From contig CAJTIY010000003.1 in assembly GCA_910576555.1 (NCBI GenBank), positions 124,001 to 188,000 on the forward strand: a DNA stretch of 64,000 bases, given 5' to 3'. A model generated the notes under the pieces. That model had not been told where the DNA came from, ran no database searches, and saw nothing but the letters and a program-made list of their open reading frames with translations. How positions within the stretch are numbered: position 1 is the first letter of the stretch; each line of letters starts with the position of its first letter. This document shows, in pieces, positions 1-10,594 of this stretch. Source of the stretch: an uncultured Alistipes sp. GTDB taxonomy: Bacteria; Bacteroidota; Bacteroidia; Bacteroidales; Rikenellaceae. Made by a program: the position numbers and the translations under genes.

Positions 1-159
1 TACGGCACCCATGCGTGGCCTTCGATGAACACCTCGGTGCTGGCCATCGTCGCGGACGCGCAGGTCGCGCCGCTGCTCGAGGCGCTGCGCGCGATGGATG
101 CCGCGACCAAGATGCAGGGCTCGCGGGCCTTCGTCTGGAACGTGGAGCAGACCATGTAG
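1..159 (+). CDS. C-terminal end of a small transporter-associated protein (PG0541-like), partial
   Basis: The window opens inside a reading frame that gives 52 residues, beginning YGTHAWPSMNTSVLAIV and ending in NVEQTM and TAG. The pattern of a Trp-Pro segment, a short beta-strand (SVLAIVAD) and a terminal FVW segment resembles the small ferredoxin-fold PG0541-type proteins that Bacteroidales encode next to RND or other transporters. That is recall, not a search result. The start and the neighbouring transporter lie outside the window. A strong terminator follows 45 bases after the stop, so this is the last gene of its unit. The family call is tentative; the reading frame itself is well supported by its end and by the terminator. 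Confidence 0.5.
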   Translation, partial: YGTHAWPSMNTSVLAIVADAQVAPLLEALRAMDAATKMQGSRAFVWNVEQTM

Positions 160-203
160 GCGCGGCAATGCGCCGCCGCGGTCCGGAGATCGCCGGATCG
201 GAA

Positions 204-244
204 AAAGGAGCCGTCGCACATACGCTGCGACGGCTCCTTTTTTC
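204..244 (+). terminator. Rho-independent terminator after the first partial gene
   Basis: A 15-bp perfect stem (204-218 with 226-240) with a 7-nt loop runs into a T tract at 238-243. It separates the first gene from the hydrolase at 431. Confidence 0.9.
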
Positions 245-408
245 GTGCGGGGCGGCAGTGCGGAGGCATATCGTCGCTTCGTTTTTTTGTGCCGGCATCG
301 CGGCGACGGCGGGGGTGTGGGACGATCCGGATGCCTCCGGACTGCGGCGGAAGTACCGTTCCGTAGCGTTCGGACGGAATCTTCGTCGCAGGCGGAGGCG
401 GACTCTGT

Positions 409-416
409 TATTTTTG
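409..416 (+). promoter_or_regulatory. -7 box TATTTTTG for the hydrolase at 431
   Basis: This matches the Bacteroidota TAnnTTTG consensus. Only a weak TTCG is present at the -33 distance. The ATG follows 14 bases after the box, so the 5' leader would be about 10 nt or less. Confidence 0.6.
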
Positions 417-430
417 CTATTTTTGCGGGG

Positions 431-1216
431 ATGAAACTCACATTTCTGGGAACCGGAACCTCGCAGGGCGTGCCCGTGATCGGGTGCCGCTGCCGGGTCT
501 GCACCTCGGCCGACCGGCGCGACGCGCGGCTGCGCACCGCGGCGATGGTCGAGCGGGGCGATGTGCGTCTGGTGATCGACGCCGGACCCGACTTCCGCTG
601 CCAGATGCTCCGCACGGGCGTAAGGCGGATCGACGCGATCCTGCTGACGCACGAACACAAGGACCACATCGGCGGACTGGACGACGTGCGGGCCTTCAAC
701 TTCGTCGACTATCCCGAGATCCGGCGCGTCGACATCTACGCGACGCCCCGCACGGCGGCCTGCGTGCGCAAGGATTTCGACTACGCCTTCGCGGCGGACA
801 AGTACCGCGGCGTGCCGGAGATCGCGCTGCACGAGATCGACGTCGCCCGCCCCTTCGCGGTCGGCGACACGGAGATCGTACCCGTAGCCGGCGGCCACGG
901 GGAGCGTTTCGACGTCACGGGGTACCGCATCGGGAAGTTGGCCTACCTGACCGACTTCAAGACGATCGGGGATCGGGAGGTCGAAAAGCTGCGGGGCGTC
1001 GAGGTGCTGGCGGTCAATGCGCTGCGGTTCGCGCCCCACGACTCGCATTTCAACGTCGACGAGGCGCTGGAGCTGATCCGACGGGTGGGGCCGCGCGAAG
1101 CCTTCCTCACGCACATGTCCCACGACATCGGGCTCCATGCCGAGGCCGAACGGCGCCTGCCGCCGCACGTTAGCATGGCGTACGACGGTCTGCAGATCGA
1201 AATCAACGAACCATAG
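431..1216 (+). CDS. Metallo-beta-lactamase-fold hydrolase, PhnP/YycJ-like
   Basis: A 261-residue MBL-fold protein. It starts MKLTFLGTGTSQGVPVIGC, the usual first strand and glycine loop of the PhnP-type phosphodiesterase group. The metal motif THEHKDHIGG (HxHxDH) is at about residues 74-83. Later metal-site candidates are the GGHGE loop, the Asp in YLTDF, and the His pair in THMSHD. CRCRVC (residues about 20-25) supplies cysteines like those seen in PhnP relatives. These enzymes cleave phosphodiester bonds with two metal ions in the cytoplasm; the substrate here is unknown. The ATG at 431 was chosen because it follows a promoter closely and matches the family start. An SDR gene begins 2 bases after the stop, so the two are co-transcribed. 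Confidence 0.88.
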   Translation: MKLTFLGTGTSQGVPVIGCRCRVCTSADRRDARLRTAAMVERGDVRLVIDAGPDFRCQMLRTGVRRIDAILLTHEHKDHIGGLDDVRAFNFVDYPEIRRVDIYATPRTAACVRKDFDYAFAADKYRGVPEIALHEIDVARPFAVGDTEIVPVAGGHGERFDVTGYRIGKLAYLTDFKTIGDREVEKLRGVEVLAVNALRFAPHDSHFNVDEALELIRRVGPREAFLTHMSHDIGLHAEAERRLPPHVSMAYDGLQIEINEP

Positions 1217-1218
1217 AT

Positions 1219-2037
1219 ATGAAAAACACGCTGGAAAACAAGGTGGTCGTCATCACGGGAGCCTCGTCGGGCATCGGCGAGGCGATGGCGTTCCTCTATG
1301 CGGCGCAGGGTGCCTGCGTCGTGCTGGGTGCGCGCAGCACCGAGAAGCTGCAACTCATCGCGGGCGATATCCGCGCCAAAGGGGGCCGGGCGGTCTGTTG
1401 CCGCGTCGACGTGACCGATCCCGCGGAGTGCCGTGAGCTGATCGAGACCGCCGTGCGCACGTTCGGCGGCGTCGACGTGCTGATCTGCAATGCGGGGATC
1501 TCCATGCGCGCGCTCTTCGACGACGTGGAGCTCGACGTGCTGCACCGCCTCATGGATGTCAACTTCTGGGGCACGGTCAACTGCTGCAAATATGCGCTGC
1601 CCTACCTGCAGGCGTCGCGCGGCTCGATCGTCGGCATCTCGTCGGTGGCGGGCCTCCACGGTCTTCCCGGCCGCACGGGCTATTCGGCCTCGAAGTACGC
1701 CATGACGGGCTTTCTCGAGACGCTGCGGATCGAGAACCTGAAGAAGGGGCTGCACGTGATGATCGCCTGCCCGGGTTTCACCGCCTCCAACGTCCGCTTC
1801 GCCGCCCTCACGGCCGACGGCACGCAGCAGGGCGAGACGCCGCGCGACGAGGCGAAGATGATGACTCCCGAGCAGGTGGCCCGCATCGTGGCGCGCGGCA
1901 TCCGCCGCCGCAAGCGCCTCTGTCTGATGGAGGCCGAGGGGCGCGCCACGCACTTCGTCAAGAAGTTCGCTCCGGCCTTCCTCGACCGGATGTTCTACAT
2001 GGTCATGGCCCGCGAGCCCGATTCGCCGCTGAAATAG
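1219..2037 (+). CDS. Short-chain dehydrogenase/reductase
   Basis: A 272-residue classical SDR. The cofactor motif TGASSGIG is at about residues 14-21, the NAG motif in ICNAGIS at about 91, the catalytic serine in GISSVAG, and the catalytic Tyr-Lys pair in YSASKYA at about 156-160. The C-terminal third (MMTPEQVARIVARGI, then a basic segment) resembles membrane-associated 3-ketosteroid/11-beta-HSD-like SDRs. It probably reduces or oxidises a carbonyl or alcohol with NAD(P)H; the substrate cannot be told from sequence. The ATG at 1219 lies 2 bases after the hydrolase stop. A clear terminator follows. Confidence 0.9.
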   Translation: MKNTLENKVVVITGASSGIGEAMAFLYAAQGACVVLGARSTEKLQLIAGDIRAKGGRAVCCRVDVTDPAECRELIETAVRTFGGVDVLICNAGISMRALFDDVELDVLHRLMDVNFWGTVNCCKYALPYLQASRGSIVGISSVAGLHGLPGRTGYSASKYAMTGFLETLRIENLKKGLHVMIACPGFTASNVRFAALTADGTQQGETPRDEAKMMTPEQVARIVARGIRRRKRLCLMEAEGRATHFVKKFAPAFLDRMFYMVMAREPDSPLK

Positions 2038-2055
2038 CTTCCCTCCGGAAGCCGG

Positions 2056-2082
2056 AAAGCCGGGTGCGAACCCGGCTTTTTT
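2056..2082 (+). terminator. Terminator of the hydrolase-SDR operon
   Basis: A 9-bp stem AAAGCCGGG / CCCGGCTTT with a 6-nt loop is followed by TTTTT. Confidence 0.88.
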
Positions 2083-2132
2083 CGTGCGCTCCGATCGGGC
2101 GGAGCGGTGCGCACTCCGGCGGAGAACCCCAC

Positions 2133-2170
2133 GAAAAAACCTCTTCCTCACAGCGAGGAAGAGGTTTTTC
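2133..2170 (-). terminator. Terminator of prs
   Basis: A 10-bp perfect GC-rich arm (2140-2149 with 2155-2164) is flanked by A and T runs on both sides, so it may work in both directions. It lies just downstream of prs and faces the SDR terminator. Confidence 0.88.
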
Positions 2171-2194
2171 GTATCGGATGATCGGTGCGCCGGT

Positions 2195-3136
2195 CTACTT
2201 GAAGAAGATCGACGAAATCTCCTTGTAGTTGTGCACGCGCTCGATCACGTCGGCGAAGATGTCGGCCACCGAAAGCACCGTGAACTTGTGCAGGTCCTTG
2301 TCGGGGTTGAGCGGAATGGTGTCCGTCACGATCACCTCCTCCAGCGCGCTGTCGTTGATGCGCTCGTAGGCCGGGCCCGAGAGCACGGGGTGGGTGATGG
2401 CGGCGCGCACGCTCTTGGCACCGCGCGACATGAGCATGTCGGCGGCCATGCAGATCGTGCCGGCCGTGTCGATCATGTCGTCGACAATAAGGATGTTGCG
2501 GCCCTCGACCTCGCCGATGGCGGTCATCTTGCCCACGACGTTGGCCTTCGCACGCTCCTTGTGCGAGATGATGATCGGCGTGCCGAGGTGTTTGGCGTAG
2601 GAGTTGGCTCGCTTGGCGCCGCCCATGTCGGGTGCGGCGATCGAGAGGTCCTCGATGCCGAGGCTTTTGATATAAGGTACGAAGATGCCGCTGGCGTAGA
2701 GCGCATCCACCGGGATGTCGAAGAATCCCTGAATCTGGTCGGCGTGCAGGTCCATCGTCATCACGCGGTCGACGCCCGCGGCCATCAGCAGGTTGGCCAC
2801 CAGCTTGGCGCCGATCGGCACGCGGGGACGGTCCTTGCGGTCCTGCCGCGCCCAGCCGAAGTAGGGCATCACGGCCACGACCTTGTAGGCCGAAGCGCGG
2901 CGCGCCGCATCGATCATCATCAGCAGCTCCATGAGGTTGTCCGAAGGCGGGAAGGTCGACTGGATGATGAAGACCGTGCAACCGCGGATCGATTCGTTGT
3001 AGCAGGGCTGGAACTCGCCGTCGCTGAAGCGCAGCACCTCGACTTTGCCGAGTGTCGTGCCGAAGCTCGCCGCGATCTTCTCGGCGAGGTACTCCGAGCC
3101 GCGACCCGAGAAGATTTTGATTTTGTGGATAGCCAT
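2195..3136 (-). CDS. prs: Ribose-phosphate pyrophosphokinase (PRPP synthetase)
   Basis: A 313-residue class I PRPP synthetase that makes phosphoribosyl pyrophosphate from ribose 5-phosphate and ATP. PRPP feeds purine, pyrimidine, His, Trp and NAD synthesis. Seen in the sequence: the flexible-loop and ATP region YFGWARQDRKDRPR at about residues 93-106, the metal-site segment MDLHADQIQGFF at about 130-141, and the PRPP-binding loop ILIVDDMIDTAGT at about 217-229. Length and end (ISSIFFK) match the family. A -7 box lies 30 bases upstream and a terminator follows. It is a single-gene unit; purA at 18.7 kb is the nearest other purine gene. Confidence 0.97.
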   Translation of the reverse strand: MAIHKIKIFSGRGSEYLAEKIAASFGTTLGKVEVLRFSDGEFQPCYNESIRGCTVFIIQSTFPPSDNLMELLMMIDAARRASAYKVVAVMPYFGWARQDRKDRPRVPIGAKLVANLLMAAGVDRVMTMDLHADQIQGFFDIPVDALYASGIFVPYIKSLGIEDLSIAAPDMGGAKRANSYAKHLGTPIIISHKERAKANVVGKMTAIGEVEGRNILIVDDMIDTAGTICMAADMLMSRGAKSVRAAITHPVLSGPAYERINDSALEEVIVTDTIPLNPDKDLHKFTVLSVADIFADVIERVHNYKEISSIFFK

Positions 3137-3165
3137 AGATTTCCGGAGGTTTTTCGTTGACGGTG

Positions 3166-3173
3166 CAAAGATA
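3166..3173 (-). promoter_or_regulatory. -7 box TATCTTTG of prs
   Basis: A perfect TAnnTTTG match on the minus strand, 30 bases before the prs start. There is no good -33 TTTG at the normal spacing. Confidence 0.65.
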
Positions 3174-3185
3174 GGACAATAGGAT

Positions 3186-3212
3186 GAAAAAAGCGGTTCC
3201 TCGACCGCTCTT
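3186..3212 (-). terminator. Terminator between engB and prs
   Basis: A stem AGCGGT / ACCGCT with a 6-nt loop is flanked by A7 and T7 runs. On the minus strand it would end the engB transcript just before the prs promoter. Confidence 0.7.
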
Positions 3213-3395
3213 TTTTTAACAATCTGTTCCGATTTCCCGCCGCCGATCCATCCGGGCGGAAGAGCCGCGCGACCGGCACCGCGGTGCGGCGGGACGACGG
3301 GTCGGCGGCCGCTCGCGGGGGCGGAGGAGACGGAGGGCGGAAAGCCGGGGCGCAGCGCAGCAGCCGATGGGCCGCGTGCAAGAGGCGTTTGCCCG

Positions 3396-3989
3396 TCACT
3401 GGGCGAGGCACTCGCCGATGAGCGCCAGCACCTCGTCGCGGCCCGTGCCCCGTTCGGAGGAGGTCACCGCCATCGGGGGCAGCTCCTCCCATTGCTCGGC
3501 CAGCGTGGCGCAGTAGCGCTCGATGCTGCGGCGGCGCTGCTCCTTCGAGAGCTTGTCGGCCTTCGTGAAGACGATGCCGAACGGCACGCCGTGCTCGCCC
3601 AGCATCTCGATGAAGCGCAGGTCGATCTTCTGGGGTTCGAGTCGGATGTCGACCAGTACGAAAAGGTAGTGCATCTTCTCGCAGCGCAGCACGTAGTCGG
3701 TGATGAGTTTCGAGAACTCCGAACGCATGCTTTTCGAGGTGCGGGCGTAGCCGTAGCCGGGCAGGTCGACCAGATACCAAGCGTCGTCGATCAGGAAGTG
3801 GTTGATAAGCCGCGTCTTGCCGGGCGTGCCCGAGACTTTGGCCAGCCCTGCGCGGCCTGTGAGCATGTTGATCAGCGACGACTTGCCGACGTTGCTGCGG
3901 CCGATGAAGGCGATGTCGCGCAGGTCGTCCTTCGGGACCTGCGAAATGCGCTCGGACGAGCAGCGGAAGCGTGCGTTCTTGATCTGCAT
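3396..3989 (-). CDS. engB: Ribosome biogenesis GTPase YihA/YsxC/EngB
   Basis: A 197-residue EngB-type GTPase needed for late 50S subunit assembly. The G1 motif GRSNVGKSS is at about residues 30-38, the conserved GTPGKTR switch at about 55-61, G3 DLPGYGYA at about 74-81, G4 TKADK at about 139-143, and G5 SSERGTG near the end. The frame is open much further upstream, but the start MQIKNARF at 3989 is the family start and lies just behind a strong promoter, whereas the upstream extension is Arg- and Pro-rich and not protein-like. It is monocistronic. Confidence 0.95.
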   Translation of the reverse strand: MQIKNARFRCSSERISQVPKDDLRDIAFIGRSNVGKSSLINMLTGRAGLAKVSGTPGKTRLINHFLIDDAWYLVDLPGYGYARTSKSMRSEFSKLITDYVLRCEKMHYLFVLVDIRLEPQKIDLRFIEMLGEHGVPFGIVFTKADKLSKEQRRRSIERYCATLAEQWEELPPMAVTSSERGTGRDEVLALIGECLAQ

Positions 3990-4007
3990 CGGGGTTCGAT
4001 TTTCGGA

Positions 4008-4039
4008 CAAAGATAGTGCATGGCGCCCGCAAAAGCAAA
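4008..4039 (-). promoter_or_regulatory. Promoter of engB
   Basis: -7 TATCTTTG occupies 4008-4015 and -33 TTTG occupies 4036-4039 on the minus strand, exactly 20 bp apart. This is a textbook Bacteroidota promoter, 18 bases before the ATG. Confidence 0.85.
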
Positions 4040-4300
4040 TCGGTCCGCGGGCGCACGCCGGAGCGGGTAGGGCCCCGTCGTGCGGGCCGTCCGCCGCCGG
4101 CCTCTTCCGCCCGCGCCGGACATGACGGAGGGGGCTTCTGCGGCGACGGCCGGGCCCGACGACCCCGACCACCTGTCGGGAGACCGGTCCCGATGCCGTC
4201 AGATCGCCGGAAAAGGGGCGAAAACGGCCCCTTCCGGAGAAATGTACGCCGGCGAAAGGCGATTTTTGCCTCGAGAGTTGCCCAAATCGGAAATAAACCG
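4040..4300. other. Non-coding region between engB and the gyrA promoter
   Basis: About 260 bases of GC-rich sequence with no convincing gene on either strand. Open frames here are short, Arg/Pro-rich and lack promoters. It carries the back-to-back upstream regions of engB and gyrA. Confidence 0.6.
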
Positions 4301-4308
4301 TATTTTTG
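4278..4308 (+). promoter_or_regulatory. Promoter of gyrA
   Basis: -33 TTG at 4278-4280 and -7 TATTTTTG at 4301-4308, 20 bp apart. This gives an unusually long leader of about 255 nt before gyrA, which contains both copies of the 43-bp repeat. Confidence 0.7.
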
Positions 4309-4353
4309 TTCGTTAAAAGTGCGGAATAATTACCCGTAACGACCGCCGCTTCG

Positions 4354-4396
4354 GGCGGCGAGGCCACCGCGGTTCGGGCCGCGGGGACGATGGAAA
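4354..4396 (+). repeat. 43-bp direct repeat, copy 1
   Basis: Identical over 43 bases to 4501-4543. It contains a stem CCGCGG / CCGCGG around TTCGGG and is preceded by a second small hairpin (CCGCC / GGCGG). Confidence 0.9.
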
Positions 4397-4448
4397 ACCC
4401 TTCGTATCCGATGATGCGCCGTTATGGGTGCCGGATCCGGACATAAGT

Positions 4449-4464
4449 CCCCTCCGAGGAGGGG
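4449..4464 (+). repeat. Short G/C hairpin between the two gyrA-leader repeats
   Basis: CCCCTCC / GGAGGGG with almost no loop, followed by a further GGGGAGGG. C-rich/G-rich intergenic units of this look are, from recall, dispersed in many Bacteroidota genomes. Confidence 0.6.
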
Positions 4465-4500
4465 ATTTAGGGGAGGGTCGGAATTGCGAACGCCACCTTT

Positions 4501-4543
4501 GGCGGCGAGGCCACCGCGGTTCGGGCCGCGGGGACGATGGAAA
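4501..4543 (+). repeat. 43-bp direct repeat, copy 2
   Basis: Second identical copy, ending 24 bases before the gyrA start. It is again preceded by a small hairpin (CGCCA / TGGCG) that differs in sequence from the one before copy 1. Confidence 0.9.
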
Positions 4544-4567
4544 TACATATAAGATAGATAGCATTAC

Positions 4568-7129
<2,562 letters not shown>

Positions 7130-7217
7130 CCGGAGCGGGAGACGTTCCGCCGCCTGCCCGACTCGGGACGGAGCCTGTGCGGCGACGGGACGGAATATGG
7201 AAAACCTTAAATTTTCG

Positions 7218-8567
7218 ATGAATATGAAAAAGACGATTTTGGCGGCTTTCGCGTTCCTGCTCGCAGCTGCGCCCGCCGTACAGGCCCAGAAGGTGAACCG
7301 CACGGCGATTCTCCAGAAGATCGAAAAGAGCGATGCCGACATCGCCGATGCCAAGAAGAACGGCAAGGCTTCGACGTGGATCGCACGCGGCAAGGCCTTC
7401 TACGAGGCTGCCGCCGCACCGACGAAGGACCTCTTCATGAACATGGATGCCATGATGCTCAAGCTCGCCGTGGGCGAGCCCCAGTCGAAGGGCACCGAGA
7501 CGCTGATCAACGACACCTACGAGTCGTGGGTCTATCCCTACTTCGTGGCCTATGTCAAGGACGGCAAGGTCGTGACGTGGAAGCAGACCCAGTGGGTGCT
7601 GGAGGATGCCCCCGAGAAGGCGATCGAGGCCTATGCCAAAGCCTACGAGCTCGATCCCAAGTCGGCATCGAAGGTGAAGGAGGGACTGCAGCAGGTCAGC
7701 GATTACTGTTCGCAGGTAGGTAATACGGGGCTCCAGACGGGCGAGCTGCTCGCCTCGGCGGAGGCTTTCGCCCGCTCGTTCGAGGCGCAGTCCGTGCCGG
7801 CTTTCGGCAAGGCCGACCCCATCCTGCTCTACTATGCGGGTTACCTCTACACGATGAACGGCGCTAACGATCCCGCCTCGTTCGTCAAGGGTGCCGAATA
7901 CCTCAACCGGGCGCTCGATCTCGGCTATAACGACGAGGAGGGCAACATCTACTACTACCTCTTCCACTGCTACTACGGTCAGAAAGAGACCGACCGCGAG
8001 AACGTGATGAAGGGCAAGGAGGCGCTGTTGACCGGTATCGAGAAATTCCCGAAGAATGAGCGTATCCTCGACGGTCTGATGCAACTCTACACCTCGGAGG
8101 AGGGCGTGGGCGATCCCGCCGATCTGGTGAATCGGATCGATGGCATGCTCGCGGAGAATCCCGAGAACGTCGATCTGTGGTTCGGTCGCGGCCGTACGTT
8201 CTATGCGTTGAAGAACTACGACGAGAGCATCGCTTCGTTCCACAAAGTGGTGGAGCTGAAACCCGATCTGTTCGAGGGCAACTACTACCTCGGTATTTTC
8301 TATACGATCAAGGGCGATGCGGCCAATACGGAGATCAACGCCAAGCAGTACAGCAGTCAGGCCGCTTACGACGAGGATCTGAAGGCGGTCAATGCGATCT
8401 ACATGCAGGCCGTGCCGTGGTTGGAGAAGGCCTATGCGATCAATCCGTCGCACGCCGATACGCTGGAGTACCTCAAGCAGCTCTGCTTCCGTCTGCGCGA
8501 CGAGGAGGGTATGATGGAGAAATACCAGAAGTACAACCAGCTTTATAAGGAGGCGCAGGGCGAATAG
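7218..8567 (+). CDS. Periplasmic TPR-repeat protein
   Basis: About 450 residues. The N-terminus MNMKKTILAAFAFLLAAAPAVQAQ is a clear Sec signal peptide cut after VQA. The mature part is helical, with TPR-like repeats in the C-terminal half: NPENVDLWFGRGRTFYALKNYDESIASFHKVV at residues about 312-343, followed by KPDLFEGNYYLG. It is probably a scaffold in the periplasm or at the inner face of the outer membrane; no partner is visible. Candidate starts are 7197, 7218 and 7224; I chose 7218 because it gives the best signal peptide. It lies 88 bases after gyrA with no clear promoter, so read-through from gyrA is possible. A strong terminator follows. Confidence 0.8.
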   Translation: MNMKKTILAAFAFLLAAAPAVQAQKVNRTAILQKIEKSDADIADAKKNGKASTWIARGKAFYEAAAAPTKDLFMNMDAMMLKLAVGEPQSKGTETLINDTYESWVYPYFVAYVKDGKVVTWKQTQWVLEDAPEKAIEAYAKAYELDPKSASKVKEGLQQVSDYCSQVGNTGLQTGELLASAEAFARSFEAQSVPAFGKADPILLYYAGYLYTMNGANDPASFVKGAEYLNRALDLGYNDEEGNIYYYLFHCYYGQKETDRENVMKGKEALLTGIEKFPKNERILDGLMQLYTSEEGVGDPADLVNRIDGMLAENPENVDLWFGRGRTFYALKNYDESIASFHKVVELKPDLFEGNYYLGIFYTIKGDAANTEINAKQYSSQAAYDEDLKAVNAIYMQAVPWLEKAYAINPSHADTLEYLKQLCFRLRDEEGMMEKYQKYNQLYKEAQGE

Positions 8568-8589
8568 CGGTCGCTGCGCTTATGAGACG

Positions 8590-8623
8590 AGGGCTGTCCA
8601 CCGACGTGTGGACAGCCCTTTTC
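8590..8623 (+). terminator. Terminator after the TPR gene
   Basis: A 12-bp perfect stem (8590-8601 with 8608-8619) with a 6-nt loop, followed by TTTT. Confidence 0.85.
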
Positions 8624-8985
8624 GTATGGGTGGGAGGGCTTCTGGGGCCGGTCGTCGGCTGCGGGGGCGGGGTCGACGTCGCGGGACGTAGGAATGTCCG
8701 TTCTTGCATTATGGTCGGTCGGTGCCGGTTTCGGCGGAGGATGGGGAGCTCCCTGCGGCGCGTGCGGCTTTTTATGGTTACTGTTGTAGGGCGAGTAATG
8801 TCCCTGTCTTTGTGCGGCGCGGCGTCGGGTTCCTGCTGTGGAGGAGATCGGAGGCGGCTGGCGTATGGTCGGCTTCGGCGCGACGGACCTGCCGGTGTCC
8901 CTCCGTTGACCGGGAGGGACCGAATCTGCCTTCGGAGGTCGTGCGGTGTTCCCGGCGTCGGCTGCCCACTCCCTCGGAAATCGGA
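8624..8985. other. Non-coding stretch between TPR gene and pseudouridine synthase
   Basis: About 360 bases. Open frames exist on both strands, but they are rich in Pro/Arg/Gly and run through the flanking hairpins, so they are unlikely to be genes. I see no promoter or RNA gene here. Confidence 0.55.
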
Positions 8986-9017
8986 ACGCCCCGGACAGAT
9001 CGTTCTGTCCGGGGCGT
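8986..9017 (-). terminator. Perfect hairpin downstream of the pseudouridine synthase gene
   Basis: A 14-bp perfect stem with a TCGT tetraloop. The T tract on the minus strand is poor, so it could be a terminator or an mRNA 3'-end stabiliser. Confidence 0.6.
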
Positions 9018-9044
9018 CGCATGCGTGTCATCGGGGGCGGTACG

Positions 9045-10352
9045 CTATTCGTACTGGCCCGACTTGAGCCGCTGCACCTCCTCGTCGGTGAGGAAGCGCC
9101 ATTTGCCGCGGTTGAGCTTCTTCTTGGTGAGGCCCGCGTAGTAGACGCGGTCGAGCTTGGTCACGGTGTAGCCGAGGAACTCGAACATGCGTCGCACGAT
9201 GCGGTTGCGGCCCGAGTGGATCTCGACGCCCACCTCCTGCTTGTTCTCCTTGACGTAGGAGATCTCGTCGGCGAAGATTTCGCCGTCCTCGAGTGCGATG
9301 CCCTCGGCCAGACGGTCCATGTCGGCGCGCGTCAGGGGCTTGTCGAGCGTCACCTGATAGATCTTCTTCTTCTTGTAGGAGGGGTGGGTGAGCTGCTTGG
9401 TCAGGTCGCCGTCGTTGGTGAAGAGCAGCAGACCGAGGCTATTCTTGTCGAGGCGTCCCACAGGGTAGATGCGCTCCGTGCAGGCGCCCTCGACCAGCTC
9501 CATCACGGTCTTGCCGGCATGCGGATCGTCGAGCGACGTGACATAGCCCTTCGGCTTGTTGAGCACCAGATAGACCTTCTTTTCACCCTGAACGCGGCTG
9601 TCGTTGAACTTCACCTCGTCGGTGGGCATCACCTTCGTGCCCAGTTCGGTGACGATCGTGCCGTTGACCGACACCAGACCCGCCAGAATGAACTCGTCGG
9701 CCTCGCGGCGCGAACAGATGCCCGACTGGGCGATGAAGCGGTTGAGGCGCATCTCGCCGATCTGCTTGTCGGGGTTGTATTTCGGATAGGAGGCCGGTTT
9801 CTCGTCGCGCTTCTTGTAGGCCGGCTTGCCGCCGAATTTCCGATCGCCGTAATTGCGGTCGCCGAACTTCCGGTTGCCGGGTTTGCGGTCGCCGAACCGT
9901 TTCGGTCCCTGCTTGCGGTCGCCGTATGCGGGCTTGTCGCCGTAGCTGCGGCGCGGACGGTCGTCGGAGGTGCGATTCTCGAACGGGCGGCTTTCGTCGC
10001 CGAAATTGCGCTCGCGGTCGCCGTACGTGCGGGGTTTGTCCCCGTAGGTGCGCTGTCCGTATGCGGGTTTGTCGCCGAAATTGCGCTCGCGGTCGCCGTA
10101 TGTGCGCTGCGGACGTGCGTCGTCGCGGTGCGGTTTGTCGAACGCAGGGCGGTTTTCTGCCGTGAAATTGGGGTTGTACGAAGCCCGTTCCGCGGGCTTG
10201 CCCTCATGCGACGGCCGCTCCGAATCGGCAGCGTCACGCTGCGAATGCGGGCGGCGCTCGACACGCTCCGTCGTAGCCGTCACGGTGCGCGCACGCTTGT
10301 CACGTCCGAAGCGCGTCAGCACCGAGGTCGAGTCGTTTTTGTAATCTTTCAT
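9045..10352 (-). CDS. RluB/RsuA-family rRNA pseudouridine synthase with long repetitive N-terminal tail
   Basis: 435 residues in two parts. Residues about 1-200 are disordered and basic, with repeated (Y/F)GD(R/K) units such as RTYGDRERNFGDK. From about 203 there is an S4 RNA-binding domain (MRLNRFIAQSGICSRREAD), then the catalytic domain with VGRLDKNSLGLLLFTNDG around residue 300, where the Asp of GRLD is the nucleophile. It converts specific rRNA uridines to pseudouridine. Bacteroidota RNA-binding proteins often carry such tails, which may add RNA affinity (inference). The start at 10352 sits 26 bases downstream of a -7 box. It is a single-gene unit. Confidence 0.93.
   Translation of the reverse strand: MKDYKNDSTSVLTRFGRDKRARTVTATTERVERRPHSQRDAADSERPSHEGKPAERASYNPNFTAENRPAFDKPHRDDARPQRTYGDRERNFGDKPAYGQRTYGDKPRTYGDRERNFGDESRPFENRTSDDRPRRSYGDKPAYGDRKQGPKRFGDRKPGNRKFGDRNYGDRKFGGKPAYKKRDEKPASYPKYNPDKQIGEMRLNRFIAQSGICSRREADEFILAGLVSVNGTIVTELGTKVMPTDEVKFNDSRVQGEKKVYLVLNKPKGYVTSLDDPHAGKTVMELVEGACTERIYPVGRLDKNSLGLLLFTNDGDLTKQLTHPSYKKKKIYQVTLDKPLTRADMDRLAEGIALEDGEIFADEISYVKENKQEVGVEIHSGRNRIVRRMFEFLGYTVTKLDRVYYAGLTKKKLNRGKWRFLTDEEVQRLKSGQYE
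9800..10110 (-). repeat. Degenerate coding repeats in the pseudouridine synthase tail
   Basis: DNA encoding recurrent (Y/F)GD(R/K) and KPAYG units. The units are imperfect, about 15-30 bases each, and partly arranged as longer duplications (RTYGDRERNFGD occurs twice). Confidence 0.75.
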
Positions 10353-10378
10353 TTTTTCGAATGTGTTATTGTCGGGTG

Positions 10379-10386
10379 CAAAGGTA
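10379..10386 (-). promoter_or_regulatory. -7 box TACCTTTG of the pseudouridine synthase
   Basis: TAnnTTTG match on the minus strand 26 bases before the start. The -33 element is weak. Confidence 0.6.
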
Positions 10387-10553
10387 ACCTTATTTTATCA
10401 ATAACAGCATATCCCATGCCGGAATCGTTCCGAAAAGAGGAGAAATGGTCGCCGCGGAGCATGCCGGGCTCCGGATAGGGCGGGATTCGTCTGCGGCGCA
10501 CGGCTGGGCGGCGGGGGATGAGTGCCGGGGCGTGCGCGCATTCTTCCGATTCG

Positions 10554-10585
10554 TTTGCTTTTGCCGCCCGGGTGCGCTATCTTTG
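10554..10585 (+). promoter_or_regulatory. Promoter of the MATE gene
   Basis: -33 TTTG at 10554-10557 and -7 TATCTTTG at 10578-10585, 20 bp apart. The first ATG begins only 9 bases after the -7 box, implying an almost leaderless transcript. Confidence 0.85.
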
Positions 10586-10594
10586 CACCCGTCT

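Noticed and set aside
8543..9031. Minus-strand 162-residue Pro-rich frame
   Set aside because: It runs through two perfect hairpins, has no promoter and shows no domain-like sequence.
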